A DNA stretch of 64,000 nt from Gnetum montanum (GCA_015680685.1 MNCI01004504.1:1-64000); one strand, 5' to 3'. Shown: positions 46,300-58,680, counted from the stretch's first letter. A program made the numbers and translations. Notes: generated by a model not told the origin, from the sequence alone.

Positions 46300-47438
46300 T
46301 GAAACATCACAAAATTTTGAGTTTGGTACATCTCAAGCAAGAAGCAGGTCCCTGGGACCCATGGACAACCACGGTTACATTTGGTGTCACACATTGCAAC
46401 TTTGGGGATCAAAACGCTTAGTTTTCACTAAGTATGCAGTACCAGCGTATACGCCCAGTGTCAACAGCGTATATGCCCAGCGTCAACAGCGTATACGCCC
46501 AGCTTAGACATCCAACTTACACGCCCGACGTACACTTCACATGTACGCTCAGCGGGTACAGCAAATGTTTACGCCAGACATGGAATCTCCAAAGATAGAA
46601 TGAAGACAGCACCGAAGAGCATGATGCAGTGTATACTCCCGGCGTATACGCCCAGCCATTGTCGGTGTATATGCTCAGCGTGTACGCCTAGCGTCCATAG
46701 CATCTCCACCCAAGTTCACATACGCCCAGCATATCTAACGTATACGCCCAGCATGTACGCCGACATGATGCAGCGTATACGCCCAGCAGATATAATATGT
46801 TGTATATTTGTAAATTGTATGCACCTAGTCAACGCGCCACGTGTCTCCTAACCCGAGTCTAGCGTAACAACCAGTATAAAAGCTCCGTTTTTCCACTTCA
46901 TCCAGGACGGTTGGCAAAAAAATCCGAGAGCATACCAGAGAACATTTACGCTGCGCACCAGAGCTAAAAACCCTCTTACCCTGGAAAGCCCTGTACGCCA
47001 TGCACACAGTCTCTACGCTCCGCCTACTGTGTGAACCAGCCGAGTCATCCCTGCATCCACCGGGGCTTTTCGTCTGCCTTGTGTCCCATCACAATTGCGT
47101 TAGACCGATGCATTGTACTTTGACTCTATAATACTATTGTTTACAGTTTACGCTAATTTCTTACATGTGTTTCTATTTACGCTCGTTTACATTTACACCC
47201 TATTCGCATCTGTTACACTGTTTACGCCCGTTACACCGTTTACGCATAACCCAACGTATAGCACTTCGGCATACGTTCGAGTAAATCCTTGTCTGATCCA
47301 CATGCGGACCACCCAAGGTACTCTACCTTCATGCATTCCAGCTCACTCTTAGGCGAAGGTAGGGTCTTCTGTGCATGCCCTACGATCCCCCGGTCTCTGT
47401 TTCCTTCCAGCCGGAGACCGACGATTTTAGGCGGTACA
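46300..47438 (+). repeat. 3' LTR of T2
   Basis: 1139 bp, TGAAACATCAC...GGCGGTACA. The palindrome GCGTATACGC is at 46445, 46489 and 46773; TATA box at 46875-46881. It differs from the 5' LTR mainly by C/T substitutions and by copy number in the motif array. Confidence 0.95.
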
Positions 47439-47443
47439 AGGTG
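47439..47443. repeat. Target duplication AGGTG, right copy
   Basis: Identical to 29641-29645. After it, the sequence of element A resumes (TACTTGAATTTTT). Confidence 0.92.
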
Positions 47444-48518
47444 TACTTGAATTTTTTTAACTATCTATAAACATCAATACTTTAATGTTTTATTGATACT
47501 TGTGTTTATGCTAATTTCCATAAATTCAAAAGGTCGATATTAATCAATATTATTGTAATTTTATTTGCACATAAGCTTATTCCTCATTTAATAGTAAATT
47601 CTTATTATTCAATATGAGTCCACATATTAACTCGATTAGGAAGGCCCTTCCTAGGATTAAATGGGTTTAACATCACCTCACAAGGTTTGCTTCGTTAGGT
47701 GTAGGAATGTCTTATAAACTCAAGGTCTAAACCTTTATTATGATTTAGGGATCTGAGATGCATTACTTTCATCTAACTCATTTCCTAACTTTTTCTTGGC
47801 TTAGCTTCCAAGTTGGTTATACCCTACTATCATATCCTTTATTAATTGGTTATTTCCCCCTTCGTAATTAAGCTAAGGTATGTAACATACCTAAGTTAAT
47901 TAGCAAAGGTAAATTATTAAAAGGAAAATATGATCAAAGGATATACCAAAACCAAAAATTTCCTTTGGTTTTATATATCCAAATTTTTTATAGTGAACAA
48001 AAGACCTTGGGTGAAACAAGCATTAGTATCCATTACTATTTACTAGAGTAGGGATCTTGACTAGTAACACCTCCACAAATCATGATGGAAAACACAAGCA
48101 AAACCCATGCACAAAAGTACCACTAGGCATAATAAATGACCATGAAAAATAAAAATAGAAAGTTAAACAAAAAAGAATGAAAAATAGAAATATCAAAAGC
48201 TAAAGAATGAAATAAAAACAAAAATGAAAAGAAAAAATAGTATTCCAGGCACAAAGAAGTAGAAGTAGAGAAACTAAGAAAACTAAGTAAAAGAAATGAT
48301 CAGAAGTGAGGGTATCCATTAATAATGTACTAGAGAAAAGTCAATCCTTTATTTCCATGTTATATCCCAACTCTAAAGTGGTAGCATATTTGGTTTATTG
48401 ATGATTACTACTCCACCCATAATCACTATGCTCATAGAAGGGGGTTCTTGTGGGATGCTTTGAATTGTGAGCTTTCAACTTTATAGTTTCAAAAATAATG
48501 CTCTCTAAGTATAATATG
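47444..48518 (-). other. 3' region of A, right of T2
   Basis: AT-rich and A-rich non-coding sequence downstream of the broken integrase of A. The rest of the integrase core and C-terminus is not recognisable here, so a deletion or replacement probably joined this segment to A. Confidence 0.5.
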
Positions 48519-50760
48519 TTAAATTTTATTAGCTCTAAGGGAGTTCTTTTGGGATGCTACTACTACCTTATCATCATTTGTCGAGGTGGCTTTAGCTTCA
48601 ACCCATTTGATCACATAATCTATATAAACTAGAGTATATTGACATCCATTAGATGATGGGAATAGGCCTAGAAAGTTTATATCCCACACATCAAATGGTT
48701 CAATTATTAAAATTGGATTTATAGTCAATTCTTGTTTCTTTGTTATGGCTCCCATTTGTTAACATTTATGACATTCTTGGACATACTTATGAGCATCTTT
48801 AAAAATTGAGGACCAATAAACTCCACTTTTGAGAATTTTAATAGCTATGTGTTTTCTATCAAAATGGCCACCTCCTAAATCATCATGGCACATATGTAGA
48901 ATTTCTTCTTGTTCATTCTCAGCCACACATATCCTTATTATTTTATCTTTACATATTCAATAAAGATATAGACTATTCCAAATGTACTTAGATATAGTAT
49001 GTAAGAAGGATTTCTTTTCTTGCTTAGTCCAATTGGTAAGGGTTTTCATAGTGACTAGATAGTTTTCTATGTCAACAAACCAAGGATCATTCTTTGTAGA
49101 AAAGAGTTGTTCATCAAGGAGTTCATCATGAAAGATCCCTTGTGTTCTATTTTTATCATTAATTTCTAATCTTGAAATATTATCCCCTACTGCATTTTCT
49201 TGACCTCTTTTATCTAAAATATCAAGGTCAAATTCTTGGAGTAATAAGCACAATCTCATTATCCTTTCATTTTCTATTTTCTTGGTAGCTACAAATTTAA
49301 TGGCTAAATGATTAGTATATATTTTAGTTTTATATTCTATTAAATAATGTCTAAATTTATCTAGAGCATATACAATAGCTAATAATTCTTTATTTGTAGT
49401 TTTATACTTTATTTGGGCTTGGTCTAAACTTTTAGACACATAATAAATAACTTGTGGTTTATTATCAATGTATTATCCTAAGATTGCCCCTACTGTAGTG
49501 TCACTAGCATCATGCATTAAATTGAATGGGAAATCTCAATTAGATGCATTAATATAGAATAGTAGTTACCTATTTCTTTAATTCTAGGAATGCTTCTTAA
49601 CAATCATTAGTTCATACAAATGGAGCATATTTTTCTAAGAGCATATATAATGGTTTAGCAATTTTTGAAAAGTCTTTGATAAACCATCTATAATATCCAG
49701 CATGTCCCAGAAAAGATTGAAGAGTCTTTAAATTAGTTGGAGTTGGAAGTGTAGATATTACTTTAACTTTTTCTTCACCCATCCTTAGAAATAACATGTC
49801 CTAGTACTATACCATTTGTAACCATTAAGTGACTCTTTTCCCAACTTAATTTTAAATTTTTATCTATATATCTATCTAAAGCTCTCTCTAGATGTTGCAA
49901 TGTTTCATCATATATATCCCCATAGACTAAAAAATCATCCATAAAAACTTCAACATAATCTTCTAGCATATTAGAAATTATTGATATCATAGCACTTTGG
50001 AAAGTGATTGGTGCATTACAAAGGCCAAAAGCCATTCTTCTGTAACCAAACGTTCCATAGGAACATGTAAAAGATATTTTATGTTGATATTTAGGGGCTA
50101 TGGCTACTTTCTTGTAACTACTGAATCCATTTAAAAAATAGTAATTTTCATGTCCTTCTAATTTTTCCAAATTTTGATTTATGTATGGTAATCAAAAATG
50201 GTACTTATTTGTGTTTTTGTTTAATTTTCTATAATCTATGTAGACTCTCCATTTTCCACTTCTTTTTTTTTGAAACTATTGTAATAGGACTTATCCATTT
50301 TCTATCAACTATTGGATAAATAATCCCTTCTTTTCAAATTTTTAAAATTTCATCTTTAACAATTTTTTTAAGTATTGGATTAATTCTTCTGGGGGGAATT
50401 CTTACTAGTTTCACATTCTCCTCTAGGTAGATATGATATTGGCAAATGTTGGGGGAGATCCCTTGATGAAGATCCTCATAACTCCATGCTTCTATGTAAG
50501 ACCTCTAACAATTTTTCTTCTTACTCAATAGTCAATTGGGAATTTATGATTAATGGTTTATTATGTTCTACAAAAATATACTTAAGTATACTAGGTAATT
50601 CTCTAAGATTCAAGGAATCATTATCTAGAGGTTGAATTGTTTCCTCAATATTCCTTGAACCTAAATTTAGAATTTGATCAAGGAGATCTTGTTGATCTTT
50701 TGTAGAGAGGTCTAAAGGTCCTTTCTCAAAATTATTTAACACTAAGGTTTCTCTATCCTA
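48519..50760 (-). pseudogene. Pol of A (Athila-like): RT, RNase H, partial integrase
   Basis: Read leftwards: the linker (50742-50521, LRELPSILKYIFVEHNKP), then a damaged RT start. The RT core at 50170-49775 has FLNGFSSYKKVAIAP, FTCSYGTFGYRRMAFGLCNA and the catalytic FMDD in VEVFMDDFLVYG. RT thumb/connection is at 49797-49612 (LQSFLGHAGYYRWFIKDFSK). RNase H is at 49439-48957 (NKELLAIVYALDKFRHYLI, VGDNISRLE). The start of the integrase core at 48755-48519 reads FDVWDINFLGLFPSS, with Asn where the first catalytic Asp is expected. The integrase then ends abruptly. Several stops separate these pieces. Confidence 0.88.
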
Positions 50761-50936
50761 TGTCATAGCTGAAGTGGGCACTATGTAAAGCATTCTTGCC
50801 TTCTTTAAGTCTTTATTTAATTGGTTGTATTTCACCTTATCATATATGTTAACCATTAAAGTGAGATAAGGCAAGATAATTGAAGTTTTTTATCTATAAT
50901 TAATTACTGTATCGATTGTTGCTAACCATGGTCTAC

Positions 50937-51281
50937 CTAATATGATACAAAATCAATTGGATATTTTCCTTCCTCTACCTCTATTATTAGGTCTTCTATT
51001 ATTCCTATGGGTTTTACATTAGATCCATCAATGAAAGATATTGTCATATTTACCCTCTTTATATACTCTAAGTCAAGTGACCTAGCCATTTCTAATGGCA
51101 TGATATTAATACTTTCTCCTAAATCCAATAAATAATTTTTAATAACTTGTCCATTTATTTTAATTGGGGTAGTAGGAACCTTGTGATCTTGATATTTTGT
51201 AACTGCATAACCTTTTATAAGTTGAGAAAGATTATTAACTAAATAGACCTGTTTAGGAATATTTTCCTTTATTTTCTTCAT
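50937..51281 (-). pseudogene. Protease of A
   Basis: Contains LLDLGESINIMPLEMARSL, the Athila-type aspartic protease motif (normally D-[SL]-GAS-x-N-x-MP) with Ala changed to Glu, followed by VNMTISFIDGS and GIIEDLIIEVEEGKYPIDF. It stands between gag and RT, as usual. Confidence 0.8.
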
Positions 51282-51820
51282 GCATAACTCCCTTAGGTAT
51301 TTTTCATATAGAGGAGTGTCTCTTCATGCTTGTTCTAATGGAATATGCAAATATAATTTAATAAACATTTTTTCAAGGTGGGCTTTAGTTGTAAAATTTT
51401 CCTATAACTGTTTAGGAAAAGGGGGTAAAATTGATTATCAAGAGAATAGTGATTGTTCTTTTTTCTTAATAGGTTATTTTTTTTCTTCTTCACTTAGTGT
51501 TTGAGGTTGGATTTCTTCTTATGTCTCTTTTTCTTGAAATATTAAACATTTTTGAACTACTTGTTCAACTATTTTCCCATTCCTTATAGTGACCAAATGC
51601 ACTTGTTCCTTTCCCTTTTCTTGGGATGTAGGATTTGGTTCTAGTTGAAATGGTAGTTCATTCTTAGTTAGATCTTAAAATCTTCATCTCATCTCACTCA
51701 TAAATTGTCTACTTTCCTCAATGAAAGAAGTAAGGCTTTGGGTAAGTTTGTCCAAATGGTCATTAGTTTGACTCTTAAACAATCTAAAAATATTTTGAGG
51801 ATATTGTTGTGGGTAAATGA

Positions 51821-52960
51821 TCATTGAGGAAAATTCATATTGGGTGGGCTCTTATATTGTTGGAAACCCTTCACTAATTCTTTTCTTTTCTCTTGACAAT
51901 ATAACAAGGTTGGACAAGTTGTATAGTCATGTTGGGGATTACCACAAATGCTACATGCTTCACTTTGGATTCCATGGGCTTGTTTCTTTATTAATTTTGT
52001 TAATTCATCTACTTTTTTATTCATTTTTCTATTTGTTGGATCATTCCTTGCATAATATTTGGTTTTAACCATATTTTACTTTGATCAACTATTGAATCTA
52101 TAATTCTCCATCCATCTTCTAGTGTTACATTTAAGATATTTCCACCACATGCAAAGTCAAAATTTTGCCTACATTAAGGTAATAATCCTTCTACAAAGAT
52201 TTGAATTAATTTATGGGCTAGAAATTCATGGTTTTGATTCTTCAAATAAAACCCCTTAAACCTATCAAAAGTACTTTCATAATCTTCATCTTCATGTTGC
52301 ATAAAGCTCATTAATTATGTTCGTAATGAATACAATCTATCATTAGAAAGAAATATTTGGAGAAAAGGATCTTTAAATTCATTCCATGAACTAATTTGTG
52401 TTCTAATATTTTGTAGGGAAAAATAAAATTTATCTTTTAAGGTTGATTTAAAGGCAATCATCTTATTTCTATCTCCACTTTGTGATTCAAGCATTGCTAA
52501 TGTGGTTTCAAATTCTCTAATGTGGGTAACTAGGTCTTCATCATTTTCCCCTTATAATATGTAATAAATGAATATTTTTAACCTCTACATCTATTCTCTA
52601 TTAGAAAACCAATGGGTCTTAATGTATAATGAATGTTCTTTGATTCAATAAATCTTTAAGGGTTTATCCTAGGTAGGGTTGGCTAATTGGAACATTGGAA
52701 CCTAAGCTACCAAAGGAAAGTGGAATTGAACCTAAGGTAAATGGAGGAGGTATATGATGTAAAGATGATCCCATTGTGTAAGTAGAGGTTACTATCAGGG
52801 TTACTATAGGGCTACACATAGAAATAAAAAATGGTGGTGTAGATTTTCTTTGTAAACTTATAGGTTGAGTGGTTACTCCCATTGTAGTAACATTAGTTAA
52901 TATTTGAGTGGTATTAAAATTTTGGGATCCTACTCTCATGATTGAACTCATGGTTGGTAT
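51821..52960 (-). pseudogene. Gag of A
   Basis: Read leftwards: a low-complexity N-terminal piece (52951-52664), then a gag core in broken frame (SWNEFKDPFLQIFL, DEDYESTFDRFKGF, HKLIQIFVEGLLP). A zinc knuckle CSICGNPQHDYTTC (CX2CX4HX4C) lies near 51950, followed by a basic tail. This order is typical of Athila gag. Several stops. Confidence 0.8.
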
Positions 52961-53529
52961 AATAGGAGTTGGAATGTCAAAGAATGGATTAAAAGTTGTA
53001 GAAAAATTATTGTGTATCTATTCCTCTCCTATTACAAGATGCTTGTTTACCCAAGAAGAAGAATAGTGAAAATTTTATACTTGTTCCTCTTGATTTTTCT
53101 TGGAAGTATCTTTTGAACATTTATAAAGACTTATATTATTCCTAGAGGGTTGGATCCGTGTTGGATTCCTTGGCTTCTTTACTATTTTCATTTAATAATC
53201 ATACTCTTCCTTGGAATATTCATGAGCTACTAAGCCTAAGACTCTACAAACTAATTTAATGACTTCAACTATCACTGCTTTGATTGCAAACTTTTTAATA
53301 GTCTCTGCTGGTTGAGAAATAAGAGGAGCTAATTCCTAGGATTTTACTTTTTCTTTATTTTCAAATTTCTTAATACAACAAAAAAAACTAAAAGAAATCA
53401 TTTCTAAAACCTAAAAAAGAAGAAAGTATAAGAAAATAAAATAAAATGCAAGCATACCTAAAAAGCATTAAATTTATATAATAAATTTAAAATTATATAG
53501 AATCCTTAATGTCCATTAACTCTATCTAC
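52961..53529 (-). other. Untranslated leader of A
   Basis: AT-rich sequence between primer site and gag; no convincing ORF. The true gag start may lie here but could not be fixed. Confidence 0.5.
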
Positions 53530-53549
53530 CTTCCCAACAATGGTCCCAA
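53530..53549 (-). other. Primer binding site of A
   Basis: The minus strand reads TTGGGACCATTGTTGGGAAG, two bases inside the 5' LTR, close to the TGGCGCCATTGTTGGGG-type site of Athila elements. Confidence 0.75.
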
Positions 53550-53551
53550 AT

Positions 53552-54458
53552 TGACGAGCTAGGAAAAATTTGGTGTTGGATTACTTTAACAATTATCTTT
53601 GTCATGAAGAACTCACGTCATCTCAGAATGAACTGCAAGTCATATCCATGGACGAATGGTCCAAAGTCAAAAAGATCATCAAGGCATAAAATAATTAGAT
53701 CTACATTCAATTGAAAACATAACACTTATGGCTATCACCCATAAGTAAAATCAATAATACTTCACCTTAACTTTTAACATTAAGTTCAAAGATGCTATAA
53801 GCTGATTAAACCAAATTGAGATTATATTAATTTATCAAAATCATACAAGTTTACAAAAGAAATGCCACCTAATTCATCATCCTTCTCTGCTATCTCCACA
53901 ATGCAACAACTTCACAACCTTCAAACATTGTTGATTATTAATTGACACAAATCCTCAACACTCTTCTTAATAATTGAGTACATAAAATCCAATTTGGTGT
54001 GGTTTCTCTTTTAAGCATCCATCCCCCTCCTTACATTTTAAGATTTTTGTTTATACTAGGGATGATGTAGAAAAATAATCTTTTGGATAATCACTTGATA
54101 TCAAGGATGTCAATATCAATCGATGAAATCTTGATAGAAATAGATTGCTAATCTTGTCATCATGATTGTCAATGCCACTCACCTTCTTCTATATAAATTG
54201 ATATCCTAAGTTCTTCTTAAGTCTTCTCCTATTGAAATTCAAGGTATTAATGTATATCACCTCCACTATAGGAATCAATATAACCTCCATCAATCCTTAT
54301 CACACCCAAGATTCCCTATGACACAAAAGCTATAAAGAGAAATAAGTTCTTATCTATATATATTGTTGGAATTAATTATATTTGACATATGAAAGTACTA
54401 AAGAAATTTAAAATGCTACTCTATGATGTTAAAAATTGAACAATTTTAGGGTTCACCA
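53552..54458 (-). repeat. 5' LTR of A
   Basis: 907 bp, on the plus strand TGACGAGCTAGG...GGGTTCACCA. Its left end aligns with 27915-28046. It is followed directly by ATGTT and resumed sequence of the C LTR. Confidence 0.85.
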
Positions 54459-54703
54459 ATGTTCATGTGTTGAGCTTAATTCAGAGTATGACATAGCACA
54501 TTAAGTGAGTGCATATGTGGTTGCAACTCCAAGGTCAATTGTGTGAGAGCAAAATTTGGTGCTATATTACTTTAAAAATAATTGTCTCTTTTGATAATTG
54601 AAGATAGCTAGTTTTATTTTTTTCTAACATATTATTTTTCTTTTCATAATATTAGAATTTAGTAGGATTGAAGGTGATTTTCCATTGGAGTGAACCTACT
54701 TTA
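54459..54703 (+). repeat. 5' LTR of C, second part
   Basis: Begins with the ATGTT duplication (54459-54463), then aligns with the C 3' LTR from about 59190 (CATGTGTTGAGCTTAA, GTGCATATGTGGTTGCAACT) and again at its end (AAGGTGATTTTCCATTGGAG). Between about 54545 and 54600 it carries filler unlike the 3' LTR. Confidence 0.8.
54545..54600. repeat. Filler derived from the end of an Athila LTR
   Basis: AAAATTTGGTGCTATATTAC here matches the outer end of element A's LTR (27929: AAAATTTGGTGCTAATTTAC). The C 3' LTR has about 190 bp of unrelated sequence at this point. Confidence 0.6.
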
Positions 54704-54710
54704 GCTAATT

Positions 54711-54724
54711 ATTGATATCAGAGA
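54711..54724 (+). other. Primer binding site of C
   Basis: ATTGATATCAGAGA, one or two changes from the TTGGTATCAGAGC site complementary to initiator Met tRNA. Confidence 0.65.
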
Positions 54725-54815
54725 TTTAGGTTGATTGTTTCTTATAATTGGTTGCAAACTTTGTTAATTTTAGATGATGTGGAAGGAGAAATAGATAGAA
54801 GACCTAAACAGAAAC

Positions 54816-55900
54816 ATGGATAACATGAAGTCTACTATCCAATTGATGGTTACTCGATTGGATAAAATCAATGTAAAGATAGATAGGAATGCAAGTCCTA
54901 GCTATATTCTAACTTGCAAAGATGAGGATCATTCATGTCATAATGAAGATGAAGAATTTGTACAACAAGGTGGAGGGAATGATAAGGAAGTACAATCCAA
55001 CTATGGAAGTATTAGAATCCATCATCCAAGGATTCTAATGAGAGGGAATCCTATTTCTCATATGTAAATTCCAGGAGCTCCATCTCCAACCTCTACTTCT
55101 TCCCATTTCAAGCTTGAGAAGGAGGATAAAGTAAGAATTATTAGAGCATTTCGTAATGCTTCAACACTTTTGTAAGCTGAGTTGAAGACTTTCAATGGTA
55201 TAGATGATACCAATGCTTTTTCAAGTTGTCTAAAGGTACATGACAAGTAATTTGATTTGTAAGAGGTAAAAATCATTTGAGGTTACCCAATACTAAATCT
55301 AAATTAGAAGATATGGATTCTCCTTTATGGGAGAAGATGTTCTAGGATTATGAAAGATAAAATGGTCAATCCATTAGAGATTGAAATTTGATGAAATATA
55401 AGTTAAGAAGAAATTTTAAATAGTCTTGTTAGAGGTAAGAAATCATTATGCAGTTAAAATTCCTAAGACAATGTGACAAGAACATCAAATAATTCTACAT
55501 CAAATTTTAATCTATTCCATCAATATAAAGTGAATTGGGAAGATTATGAATAGCCTTTAATTTTTTAGAAGATCTTAAAATGGCATACCAACAAGATTTA
55601 TCCTTTTGTGAGTCACAAATTATTAATGAGGCTTATGATTTGACACTTAAGGCAAGGAAGGCAATAATTAAAGCAACATCTCATCAAATATTCAATGCTT
55701 CAAGTGTGGAGAATGGAGACACAAGTCATGGAAATGTCCACTTTATTAGGAATCCAGGGGTAAGGATGCACAAACCATGGAGATGGAGGAGATATCAAGC
55801 CAAGCTCTTCAAATAGGTAATCCTAATTCTCCCAAGATTGAGGAAGTTTTTGAGTTAAATTCTTGTACATTCATGGGGAATGTGAATAGAAGAGACCATC
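54816..55900 (+). pseudogene. Gag of C
   Basis: The N-terminal part 54816-55067 starts MDNMKSTIQLMVTRLDKINV and is acidic. The core is broken by stops. A later piece at 55580-55816 (INEAYDLTLKARKAI) matches the C-terminal gag region before the nucleocapsid. The zinc knuckle is not clearly readable. Confidence 0.6.
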
Positions 55901-55954
55901 CAACTAGGAAATAGTCATTTTGAATTGGGGCTAGATGTTTTTTTAGTGAGAAAT

Positions 55955-56235
55955 GAATTCATGATTTGTTTGATAGAGGAGCCCAATAAAATGTTATTTC
56001 TTCTAGGTCAGTTGCTAGATTGGGGTTGGTAAATATTTTTGATCCTAGATCCTATAAGCTGCATTGGTTGTCTAGATATTTCTCTCAATAGGTAAGGTAA
56101 TAGCATACTTTAGAATTTAAAATTAGGATTTTTCATGATGTTGTGAAGTATGATGTAACTTCAATTGATTATCTTGATATAATTATTAATAGACCTTGGA
56201 ATTTTGACAATGGTTCTAAGTTTCATGAAGCAAGA
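55955..56235 (+). pseudogene. Protease of C
   Basis: LFDRGAQ near 55968 (active-site D-S-G-A/S degraded to DRGA), then NVISSRSVARLGLVNIFDPR, YKLHWLS and INRPWNFDN (normally LGRPWxFD). These are chromovirus protease landmarks in order. Confidence 0.7.
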
Positions 56236-56499
56236 AATATAAGAAGTGTAGCTAGATCTCATGAAATTCATGAGTTGATTCCTACAATAGTTGAACATGT
56301 GAGGTAGAAAATCTCACTTAATGCTTTCTTAATCCTTCTGTAAGGGAGGTAATACATTAGGAAACATGATGAAATAGATTTTGGATTTTTTGTTATATCA
56401 ACAATTGCTTCTAACTCTAATGATGTGCAAGTTGAAATTCCTAGAGGTATGTTAGGCTTAAAGGAGAAATTAAACAAGCTATTCAAGAGAGCATTGGAT

Positions 56500-56930
56500 T
56501 GCTTACCACTAATGAGGAATGTACAACATTAGATTGATTTTATTCCTAGTGCTATAATTCCAAAAGAGAGAGCTTACCATATGGCATCAAATCACTGGGA
56601 AAAATTATAAAGGGAAGTAGAGGAGTTACTTGCAAATGGCTTTATGAGAAAATCCTTTTCACATTGTGTAATTCTAGTGGTTGTAGTGTCAAAGAAGGAT
56701 AGTGATGCATGAAGGATGTGAATTGATTCTAGGATATTGAACAAGATAATAATAAGATATAGATTTCCTATTCCATGAATGAATGATAATCTTGATGTCC
56801 TTACCAATGTAGAGATTTTTAGCAAACTAAATTTGAAGAGTGGTTATCATCACATTAGAATCAGACCTAGTGATGAATGGAAGATAGCTTTAAAAACATC
56901 AGATGGTTTATTTGAATGGTAGTGCTGCCA
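56500..56930 (+). pseudogene. Truncated reverse transcriptase of C
   Basis: IDFIPSAIIPKERAYHMA, VEELLANGFMRKSFSHC, VVSKKDSDA, MCIDSRILNKIIIRYRFPIP, IFSKLNLKSGYHHIRIRP and KTSDGLFEW follow in order. This matches the chromovirus RT up to the second conserved block. The region with the YxDD active site, the rest of RT and most of RNase H are deleted. Confidence 0.85.
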
Positions 56931-56957
56931 TTTAAATGAACCATCTAATGTTTTAAA

Positions 56958-57143
56958 ATTTCTAAACTCTTAAAAAAGTTGAGTGAAAAATATGTGAAGT
57001 GGATGGCATGCTTAAAAGAGTTGAATCTTGTGTTGAAACACAAACTAAAATTTCTTAAGTCTTTAAAAAATTTGAGTGTAAAACACATGAAGTGGATGGC
57101 ATCGGTAAAAGAGTTTAATCTTGTGTTGAAACATAAATGTGGG
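56958..57143 (+). repeat. 93-bp tandem duplication in RNase H end (C)
   Basis: Two copies of the stretch encoding KYVKWMACLKELNLVLKHK / KHMKWMASVKEFNLVLKHK. The second copy is followed by the RNase H C-terminal motif CGKANVVANALSK. Confidence 0.8.
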
Positions 57144-57279
57144 AAAGCCAATGTGGTGGCTAATGCATTATCTAAAGTGCATGTGGTTAATTTTAGTGTA
57201 TCTCATGTGGAAGCTATGGGTGATTTTACTAATTTGTATGATCATGGTGTTGACTTTTGATAGGTTGGGAAAATCCTCA

Positions 57280-58430
57280 AAGAGCCATTATTGAGTAGGA
57301 TAGACTAGTGAAGGAACTATCATATTCAAGATGAACTATTATTCTAGAATGGAAAGGTATGCATTCTTGATTGTGATTTCAGAAAGAACATTTTGTTTGA
57401 AAAGAATTATAGTGGAATAGAAGGTCATATGTATAAGCATAAAAAATTATAGCTTGTGTGTAGATACTACTATTAGCTTGGTAAGTTTTGAAAGTTGTGG
57501 AGTATTTACTTATGAAAAGTTCAAAGGAGGTAAAGGAGTAGAGGGATATTACATGCCTTTGCTAATTCCCAAGGGTTCATGTGAAAATGTATCTATGTAT
57601 TTTATGAATGGTATTCCAAAAATAAATAGTGGAAATGATGCAAGTATTTTTTGTTATGAATAGGTTCTCCAAGATAGCATACTTCATTTCATGTGAAAAG
57701 CTAAGTGATGCTTCTCATTTGACAAATTTATTTTTCCAGCTATTATGAAGTTGCACGGAATTCCTTTGATTATTGTTAGTGACAAAGGCTCGAAATTCAC
57801 TAGTCAGTTTTGGAGATTTTTTTGGAAAATTTTAGGGACTAAATTGACTTTTTCTAGTGAATATCATCCATAATTTTATGTTTAAATAAAGGTAATGAAT
57901 AAATTCTTTCTAAACATATTGAGATATTTGTGTAAGGGACAACCAAATAGGTGGAAAAAAACTTATTATGTCATGCTATGTTTTCATACAATAATGCTTT
58001 TCATATTATCATTGATAAAAGCCCATTTGAGATAAACTATGATTTTTTTTCCTAAGATGGTGGACACCTTGAAGAGCTTTAATGGTGAATCTCAACTTAG
58101 TGCGAATTTTGTACAAGAGATGAGGGATCTCCATGTATAAGTAAAATCAAATCTTGAGAAGAAGGCTAAAGATAGAATTCTTAAGAGGATTGAGGGTACA
58201 TGAAAGTTAAATTTTGTTGTTGGTGACTTGGTTTGAGTGCACTTAAAGAAGAAGAAATTGAGAGTATCAACTTCTTAAAGATAAATGCTAAGAAGATAGG
58301 ACCTTTCTGAATTAGGATTAAGATTCATTTGAAATTGAATTACCAAATGATGTTGGTATGTATTTTGTATTTAATATTTCAAATATTATGTACTATCATG
58401 GATGATTTAATGAGAATACCATTCAAAAAA
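57280..58430 (+). pseudogene. Integrase of C
   Basis: Zinc-finger remnants near 57390-57440, then GYYMPLLIPKGSCENVSMYF (Tyr where the first catalytic Asp is expected). IPLIIVSDKGSKFTSQFW follows (second Asp kept). FSSEYHPxFYVxIKVMNKFF has Lys in place of Glu; x marks stops. The C-terminal LVxVHLKKKKLRVST and ELPNDVGMYFVFNIS pieces resemble the integrase tail. Catalytically dead. Confidence 0.8.
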
Positions 58431-58662
58431 TCATCAATGAGTTGAAGGTGATTATTGATCAAGCTAAGCCTTCAATGAAGAGGATGACAATCTACTCAAG
58501 TGGAGGGAAGCTTCACACACTTGGGAAGTGAATAAACATGAGTACCTGATCCATTAAAAGGATCAATCTACTAAGGATACTATATTGGGGTCATGAGACC
58601 AAACTTCATGAATAAGAAATCACTTCAACCCATACTCCCTTGTTCACATGAGTTCACTTTTT

Positions 58663-58680
58663 AAAGGATAGGAGAGTTGG
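58663..58680 (+). other. Polypurine tract of C
   Basis: AAAGGATAGGAGAGTTGG directly before the TGTAGG start of the 3' LTR. Confidence 0.7.

Larger units (their letters stand above)
29646..47438 (+). mobile_element. Tat-like Ty3/gypsy element T2 (17.8 kb) with antisense gene
   Basis: Complete LTR element with exact ends: LTRs 29646-30804 and 46300-47438, both TGAAACA...GGTACA, flanked by AGGTG. Plus-strand order: 5' LTR, primer site, leader, gag-protease (31284-35467), module array, antisense gene on the minus strand (36249-40709), module array, pol (41386-44873), module array, polypurine tract, 3' LTR. The archaeal-type RNase H after the retroviral-type one marks the Tat clade. The two LTRs differ at about 8 of the first 160 bases, mostly C/T, plus insertions in the motif array. 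The coding blocks have about 10, 6 and 8 in-frame stops (gag-pro, antisense gene, pol), so the element is moderately old and all parts decayed together. Confidence 0.95.
27915..54458 (-). mobile_element. Athila-like element A, nested in the LTR of C
   Basis: Minus-strand order: 5' LTR 53552-54458, primer site 53530-53549, gag, protease, RT, RNase H, start of integrase, then a remodelled 3' region interrupted by T2 (29646-47438), and the outer end of the 3' LTR at 27915-28046. A 5-bp duplication (ATGTT) flanks it, and the sequence of C continues across the junction. The RT, RNase H and integrase motifs are of Athila type. The 3' LTR is truncated after about 130 bp. Confidence 0.87.
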
